From the NCBI GenBank assembly GCA_018398575.1, contig JAGTXZ010000005.1:248001-312000 (forward strand): 64,000 bases of DNA. Direction: 5' to 3'. This document shows positions 57,000 through 64,000 of this stretch, one piece after another (position 1 is the stretch's first letter; each line of letters starts with the position of its first letter). Both the position numbers and the translations under genes were made by a program. The notes under the pieces were generated by a model. It was not told the origin of the DNA, did no database searches, and saw only the letters and a list, made by a program, of their open reading frames with translations. The stretch is from Ampelomyces quisqualis. Its lineage: Eukaryota > Ascomycota > Dothideomycetes > Pleosporales > Phaeosphaeriaceae.

Positions 57000-59900
57000 G
57001 CTCTGTAATTTTAATTACTATTGATCTAAGCTATTGTTAGGATTACATTCACCTATGTCCTAAGTCTAGGTAGCATTGTTAGTCTAAGTTTAGCTAGCTT
57101 GCTAATTGTTAGCCTTAGTAATCTACTTGTTAGCACTATTATTAGCAGAAAGGCCTTCTGACACAAGGAACCTATTATTGTTAGTTTCTAGGTTAAGGTT
57201 ACTAACAATTTCTTTAACAACGTCTTTGAGGATAGATAGAATAGTTAGCGCGTTTTAAGTTAGGGTTCTGTCTAATTTTAGTTTCCTAGTAACCTCCTGA
57301 AAGTTAGTTAAGCTTTTGACAACTACTTTAGCAGGCTTTACTAGTTTAATAACTAGCTTAGATTTAACAGGATTAGGCTTAATTGCAGTTTTAAGCTTAG
57401 CGTTGCAGGTCTACTACATGCAAATCTGCATAGCCTGTTAGAATGCCTTAGCCTTATTGTTATTGTTATTAGAGTAGTTGTTAGCTTGCAGAGTAGCTTC
57501 TAATAGGGCTTGTTAGAATTGTTGCACAGCTCTAGTAACACTAGTCTTAATTCTAAGAGCCTTTTGAATTTACAGGTATTGTTTAAAAGATGCAACTGTC
57601 TATTTAGTAACAGTAGTTAGATAACAACGCTAAGGGCCCTATTTGTGCAAGGCTTCCTTAAGGCAGTTTTTAAGATTAATAAACTTTAAAGAAGTAAACA
57701 GCAAGGTTGGTCCTACAAAAATAAGGCTAGATTAAGCCTAAGTACCTGCTACAAGGGTACAGAGCTGTCTCTAAAAGAAACCTTAGTTATAGCCTACTGT
57801 GTCTAAGATAATATAAGCTACATCTTTGCCTATAAAAGAGTTAACTATAAGAACTGCTACTTTGCTAATTTCTTTTGTATAATACTTGTTCCTAGCGCGC
57901 AAGGCATTAGTAACAGCTGCTTTATAGAAGGTAATAAGCAGGGTAACTTATGTATTATATAGAGCAATAACTAGGATTTAGTGTCTAGGTACTTAGCAGG
58001 CGCGTTTAACTATATTATAAATAGTTACTACTGTAGTTTCCTAGCAGTAGAATAACCTAGTTGCATCTTTTACTAGGCTTGTAGTTAGGCTAGTATTAAC
58101 TACTACAATAGCGTAAGAGATGCTCTAGATACAACTATTTATAGCTTTAGCTTTAGTTTTAGCTTTTAGGTTAAAAGAGCCTTCTACTTCTTAGATTTGT
58201 TTGTTGCTGTTTAAGGTCTTGCAGAAGTCTAGAAGGAGCTAGCTTGTAAAGCGCAAGGTGTAATTTAGCTCTTGTATAGAAAAACCTGTATAATAAAGTT
58301 AGGCTAGGGTTAAGAGGCAGTACTGTTCTTAGAACAGGTTATTAAGTTAAAGACTGTACAGCTAGAGTCTTAGCTAGCGTTAGTCTCTAACTATAAGGCA
58401 AAAGTTAGCACTCTAATATAATAATATTAAGCTAATAAATTCTAGGTTAGTTGCGCGTCCTGCTTCCTTAAAAACTACTGCTACTGCCTGGCGTATAACC
58501 TAGAATCTAGCTAAAGTAGCAATAGACATAGTAGTGCATATTACTAGCGCGCGTTTTAGTATATGTTAGTAAGCAATCTTAAACGCGTTCTTAAGCAACT
58601 TCTAATTGTCTTTGCTAATTTAGCCTTTAGTATCTAGGTCCTATACTATAGATGTAACGTCCTATAGCTTCTAGGTAATTGCGTTAAGCTTCTTCTTAGT
58701 CTAGGTGCTAGCTACAAGGTTAGTTACTACAAAACCTTTAACTTGCGCAAGCTAGAGAGCAATCTATGCTACAGATTCTATAACAGCTTAGAAGCGCTTA
58801 TCTTTAATACTAGGATAAGTGTTACAAAAATAACGCAAATAGGTTTCTAGCAAGGTAAAGTTTGTGTTGCCTTTAACAGATAAGTCTGGTATAAAATAGG
58901 CAGGGTCCTAGCTACTGTCTATTTTAAAATAGGGATTAAGCATAGCAACAAAAGCATTCTGCTTAGAAAGAGTAGAATAACAGCGCACTACTAACTTTAT
59001 AGGCGTGTTTATCTACTTGTATACCTAGGTTACTGTCTTAACAAAGGCTTTGTAGCTATAGTTAACAGTCTTGTTCTAAAGACAGTAATAAGTAACTTAG
59101 CCTTTCTTAATTACTATTTTCTCTAGCTTTTTAGATAGTTCTGCTTACTTACCTAAAGTCTAGGATTAGTGTAACGCGCTGTTATTAAAAGAATTAACTT
59201 CTAATTAAAGTGTGTTATTTTCTAGTAAGTTAGAGGTTACAGAAGAAGCGTTAGAAACATGCGTAACTTGTCTAGCTAGGTTATCAGAGCTTAGATAGTA
59301 GCAAGAATTGTTAAAAGCCGCTATTATAGCGTGTGCATAGAGGCTTAAAAAGTAGTTCTTATCTATAGAACTATTAAATTAAGGTATGTTAAGGGCTGTC
59401 TAGTTTTCCTTAAAAGTATATTTTTATGCTTAAGAGTTATCTATCTATATATTAGCTACAGAGACGTTATTGTTGTGTTTCTAACTGTTTTAAGCGTTAG
59501 GTTTTCTAAGGTCCTAAGTCTCTAAAGCCTGTAGTAGCCTAGCATTGTTCTAAGTATCAGTTTGGTTATTGTAGTCTAGTAGCTGCTGTTTATCCTAACT
59601 ATTAAGTTCCCCCTCTTAATCTGTTTAGCTAGGTTCTTTTATATTAGCTAGGGCTAACAACAGATCTTAAAGGTAGCAAGAGAGCTTAAACAGCTGTTCT
59701 TTACAAAGTTAAGTAGAAACCTCTATGCAGAAGAGATATCCTGCTGCTATTACTATACTAGTATATAATTTTCCTAAGCTAGAGACACTTGCTATTACAG
59801 CAGTGTTTGCTTGCAAGCCTATTTTATGTACCTATTTGTTAAAAGGCACCAATTGGTATTTCCTTAGAAGTGTTTTAGCTACCTTATAGTATTAGTTGCA

Positions 59901-62575
59901 GTCTTCTTGTACTATACTATTGTATAGGCAGAATAGCGTATAACGTTAGTAGTTCTGTTTCTACATTAGTGTTTAAAGTTTGCTTAGACGTTAATTTTTA
60001 ACTGTTAAAACTAAGTAGAGTTTGCAAGAGACTATTATGTAGCTTAAATTAGAAGTTAGTTTCTTATATTCTTTTGTATTATTGTCTTTAAAGATTGTAA
60101 TTAGCTAGGTGCAATTATTGCGTAACTATAATTATAGGTTAGTAGGACTTATAACTTCTAATTGCTGCACTATTAGTATTGTGTAAGCTTCCTTGTCTTT
60201 AATTTTATTATCTTTAACTAGGCAGTGTACTAGAATATATACTTGTCTAATCTTAGTTAACAAGAAGGGAGCAGTAACTTTACCTCTTTAGGAGTACTTA
60301 GAAGCAACTTCCTTGTTTTAGTTATAGAAGTCTAGCTTAATTCTGTTGCCTACTACAAGACGTAGGGTGTTTTTATCTGCGTCTTTCTTAGCAAAGTTAA
60401 CGCACAACACTATTATAAGACTACATAGCTAGGTCTAAGAGATAGAATGTATAGCTGCAAGCCTATAGTAAATTTGCTTTTGTATGCTAAAGCGTTGTTT
60501 AATAAGGCCTGCTACGCCAAAGCGTAAGGCAGCCTTATCTTAAGTCTTAAATAAATTTTCTAGTACTACAATAAATTTTAGGAGGGCATAGGTAGCGTAG
60601 ATGCCTGTGTTAGTAATTATTAGGTTCTCTATATTAGTATAGAACAAACTTAAAGGGTTGTAAACTAACAGCTTCTTAAATCGCTTAACAACTAATTAGA
60701 TAAGAAGATTAACGTTAGTACTGCAAACAAGAATATAGACAATAGGCAACATCTATATAATCTTGCAAAGGTTGTTGTAAGCTATTAGCATATCTAGCTT
60801 TTTAGTAAACAAGTTAGAGGTAAATAGCTACTTGTTGTATTAGAGTTAAATTAACATAAGACTATAACTATATCCTAGTAACTTATAACATTGCCTCTAA
60901 TAGTTAGGATTATCTTTAGCAAGATAAAGAAACAGGCCCTTTAGATAAGCTATGCAGGTTAGGTTAGAGACGTTAATAATGCGCTTAGTTAAGATATACA
61001 AGCTGTCTTCTTAGTCTCTATGTACGTCTCTATAAGAGCGTGTGTTCTAGAACATAAAGTTAATGTTAGCTTTGTGCTGTAGCTAGTACTTAACAGTTGC
61101 ATTAAGGTAGTTAAATAACATCTTTAGACGCATGTAGGAACAGTTGTTAGGATCTTTATAGATAACAAATTTCACGTAGGTACCTAGCTTCTGTTAACGC
61201 TTTTCTACTATATTAAGGCAATTAGCAATAGTAGTTTTTAGTTGTGCACAGCGCTTGCGCTAAGCCTTAAGAAGGGCAGTATATTCTTTGCGTTGTACCT
61301 TAGTCTATTGTACTTGCTCTAGCTGTAATTCTCTAGAGCAACTGCAAGAAGGCAGCTAATTATCTTTAGCTTGTTTTTCTACAACTTACTTAAGGTTATT
61401 AATCTTAATGCCTAAGACTAGAATGTAACTAATAGTATAGGTAAGTTGCTTAGACAAAAGGACCTTGTTAAGCTGCTTAACTAAAACGTTCTATCTATAT
61501 GTTAAATAAAGACAGTTGCAAAGGTACAGTAGCTTGCGTGTAGACATAGCAGAGTAGAACTTAGGGTTTACTATTATAACAAAGTAAGCTTTGCAAAGGA
61601 TATTAGTATCTAAAGAAGTATATAATAGACTACTTAACTACACTGCCTTCTAAGCAATTATATTTATAGCAAAGCCTTAAAGGTCCTTAATTGCAGCGCT
61701 ATCTACTACTTTTGATTAGTATGCGTTAACTAAGCGCGCTTAAGGGCAGCCTATAGCTATATAGTAACGTAACAGGTCTTTAACCTCTGCATTTACTAGT
61801 TAGTTAAAAGTAATAGAGCTAAACGCAGTAGAAGTCTACATATTGTCTTAGAAGCTGCTAATATTAGGAGTGTACAGTAAGATAGCAAACTTAGTTAATA
61901 GCGCTGCGCAGTCTAACCTTGTTGTAAAGACCTCTAAAAATACAGTAGGCTTGTACACTAAGATTAAGACCTGTAGCAAAGATAGTAGCACACAGGTCTG
62001 TTCTAGATTAGGTCTAGCAGCTGTAACTTAATCTTTAAAGGCCTGAAGTTCTAGCCTGCTTATAATAACATTAGGGGAATTAAGCTAAATAGCTGTAATT
62101 AGGTAAGCCTTATTAATGCTGTTAGCTGTTAGGTGTTTAGGGTTAATTGTAAAAGCTACAACAGCCTAGAAAGCCTTTTCCTTATACTTAGAGGCTTTGG
62201 CAGGACTAAGCGTTACGTTACTATAGTAGCTGCTCTTATAAAGCGTCTTAACTTGTTCTTCTGTAAGTAGGGTTTTCTAATCTAACTCTTGCTCTTTACA
62301 TTTTTTAAACTGCTATAGACTAGTATATCTGTTAATTGTAGTAAGGTTAGTGCCTGTAAGCTTCTGCAGTTCTTGCACGTTAATACTAACGTTAGCAAAT
62401 TACGCTATAGTAGTATTATTAATATAAGTAGCAGAAAAAGGTTGTAGAGCTAGGTAAGCAGATGTAAGGTAAGAGACAGCGTAGGCGCTAGGTTGTAGAG
62501 GAAAAGGTAGCTGCGCTAGCGTAGGTCTGTGCGTCTATTGTTGTTAAAATAACAAGGTAAGAGGCAGGCGCGTAA
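57000..62575 (-). pseudogene. Point-mutated relic of a large Upf1-like SF1 helicase gene
   Basis: Reading the minus strand in one fixed frame (lower codon coordinate divisible by 3) from about 62570 down to about 57000 gives a protein-like sequence of roughly 1850 codons, broken only by TAA and TAG. Anchor codons checked at 62352, 60297 and 57714 share the frame, so about 4.6 kb has no net frameshift. The C-terminal third shows superfamily 1 helicase motifs in order: a damaged P-loop candidate (58696-58730), motif II EAGRATNLEF (58452-58485), motif III with DQRQLR after two stops are allowed (58365-58397), motif V NSFIGKDVAYIILDTV (57791-57855) and motif VI-like LVAGT.A..SLIFVG (57711-57755). 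This order and spacing fit Upf1/Sen1-type (AAA_11/AAA_12) helicases. The N-terminal 1200 codons are not recognised. It is non-functional as it stands. Confidence 0.7.
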
Positions 62576-62699
62576 TTTTAATAACGTAAATAAAAACTCT
62601 AATTTTGCTAATAAGGTAAAAGGTTGTGTATCTATATTATTGTAATAATAAGAGCTGTAGTATAGGCAAGCAAGCGCATAGAGCTGCTAAAAGCTTATT

Positions 62700-64000
62700 A
62701 AGTTTTAATTATACCTCTAGGTAGTGCCTTGTAGAGAGCAGCAAATAGTTAGACAAGTACTATACTACTGCTTCTAAGCTTACACTATCTCTAGTATATC
62801 TGTTTGCAATTGCTCTTTTACTACGTAGAAGTCTTTAGAGGCACTGTAGCCCTGCTACTAGACCTTATAGAACTATTGTTTGTGTTAGTTTCTAGGAACC
62901 TTGCAGAGTTCTTTGGCAAGGATTTGGTTAACAATGTATGTTAGCTCTCTGTTAGAAGCAGGCATAGTAGCTGCTGTTAGTAGTTTATCTTCTGCTGCTT
63001 TTACTACCTTACTAGCAGCTACAGAAGAGTAATTGTATAGGTTAGGTAAGGCTAGTTCTAAGTAAACAACTAAGATAACTAGGTATATCTTAAGTTAGGC
63101 AAGGAGTTTAAGTTAGAATGTATTCTTGCCTATTCTTTTAAGAACCTTAAAAGGACTATTCTTAATAATATTAAGCGCTAAAGCATATAGGATGCAATAT
63201 CTGCAATTTGTTTTACGTATTAATTTAAGGAAGACTATGTTCCTAATCTTAACAGGTAAATGCTAGTAATTATAGTATATAGCTATCCTAGCCTATACTA
63301 GTTTAAGAGCTTTCTCTGCCTAGGCTTAAATATTGCAGCAATCTTGCAAGAACTGCTTAGCTAACTAATGTTGCATAGTAGAGTTATAAACAGTAGCTCT
63401 ATTGCAAGGGTAAGTGCTGTAAAGAAGCTTAAATAGTAATTTACCTGTTGTAAAGTTGCGCGCAGTATTAATTGCAAATTACACGTTAAGTAAGAGCTTG
63501 TCTTATCCAATTATTAGAGTGTTATAGTTGGCAATTATGCATTGCAAGGTAATTTTAACAATTTAATTTGTCTTTTTGCTTTAGCTGTCTACCTAAAGGT
63601 AATAGGCAGTAGTTATAGCTAAAGTAGTTCCTATCTTCTTAAACAAGGCTTGCTAGAATTTAGCAAGGAAGCGCCTATCCTAATTAGAGATAATAGCTTT
63701 TAGCAGGCCCTATTTGCAGACAATATAGTCCTAGAAACAGATAGCCTAGTATTAAGCGTTGCCCTGTACTTCTTCTAGGTAGTTAGGGTTGTTAGCCTTG
63801 CCTTGCGTGCTAACAACTTTTAGAATTAACTTAACTACTTTAGTAGCTTTGTTAGTAACAGTAAGTATGCAATTATATCTGTTAGAAGTAACTAGCAGTT
63901 CTACAATAAAATCTATTGTAATTGCGTAGAATAGCAGAAACAAGTATTTAATAAGCTGCATCTTGCTAGCAGGTATTTTAGTTAAAGGTTAGCAAACGTT
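62700..64000 (-). mobile_element. Ty3/gypsy chromovirus relic: integrase and chromodomain
   Basis: This is the minus-strand frame with lower codon coordinate leaving remainder 2. The integrase core is clear: ITIDFIVELLVTS with the first Asp at 63911-63913; the second catalytic position (63683-63685) reads Asn in IISN.DRRFLAKF; the Glu position (63575-63577) reads Lys. The second and third sites are 36 codons apart, exactly the D..35..E spacing. Further down, in the same frame, a chromodomain-like stretch (YIVNQILAKELCKVPRN to about QGYSASKDFYVV, about 62940-62800) marks a chromovirus. Stops are TAA/TAG at positions where Gln or Trp would be expected. Reverse transcriptase and any 5' LTR would lie beyond 64000. 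No LTR is recognised between this relic and the helicase relic. Confidence 0.85.

Noticed and set aside
57000..64000. CRISPR-like or tandem array suggested by the recurring TTAGC/CTAGG words
   Set aside because: There is no regular repeat-spacer period; the words come from base-composition bias after point mutation of coding sequence.

Overview
The window reads as nuclear DNA of a filamentous ascomycete. Genes are dense and monocistronic, sit on both strands, and carry short (46-120 nt) GT..AG introns with CTAAC-like branch sites. There is a plant-biomass secretome (AA9 monooxygenase, GH127-type glycosidase, M28 aminopeptidase, small secreted cysteine-containing proteins) and an AT-rich, point-mutated transposon block at one end. 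This fits a plant-associated Dothideomycete, possibly Pleosporales; that placement is inference from gene content and style, not from a search.

Layout. 0.8-5.3 kb: two divergent RNA polymerase II genes, IWS1/SPN1 (elongation) and PCF11 (3'-end processing/termination), share one promoter. 6.5-7.7 kb: secreted M28 aminopeptidase, with a doubtful CVNH-like fragment upstream. 8.5-11.7 kb: long gene-free GC-rich stretch ending in the PMA1 promoter. 11.7-15.1 kb: PMA1 plasma-membrane H+-ATPase. 15-20 kb: gene-poor, with simple repeats and a 513-bp nested inverted-repeat (MITE-like) element. 20.3-24.0 kb: EutQ-like cupin whose ATG is built by splicing, a DHH-family phosphoesterase with a PCNA-box-like tail, and an AA9 monooxygenase. 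25.7-35.5 kb: dihydropyrimidinase, serine beta-lactamase-like hydrolase and GH127-type glycosidase, interspersed with three broken genes (FAD-monooxygenase tail, carboxylesterase, S41 peptidase). 36-45.3 kb: formin (Bni1/SepA), a divergent small membrane protein, and mitochondrial-type NAD formate dehydrogenase. 47-54 kb: secreted aspartic-protease-like protein, BTB protein and two small secreted proteins. 57-64 kb: an AT-rich block with no intact ORF.

The AT-rich block is the most interesting part. On the minus strand, one reading frame can be followed from about 62.57 kb to 57.0 kb, interrupted only by TAA/TAG codons. It shows the ordered motifs of an Upf1-like superfamily 1 helicase in its C-terminal third. 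Directly upstream on the same strand lies the integrase (D..D35E spacing) and chromodomain of a Ty3/gypsy chromovirus, equally mutated, and I could recognise no LTR between the two. Either two relics lie side by side, or a helicase gene and a retroelement belonged to one unit.

Genes do not form an obvious metabolic cluster. Housekeeping blocks (transcription, PMA1, formin/FDH) alternate with secretome-rich, pseudogene-rich stretches, and gene decay increases towards the mutated block. Gene models were spliced by hand; exon boundaries are given so they can be tested against RNA.
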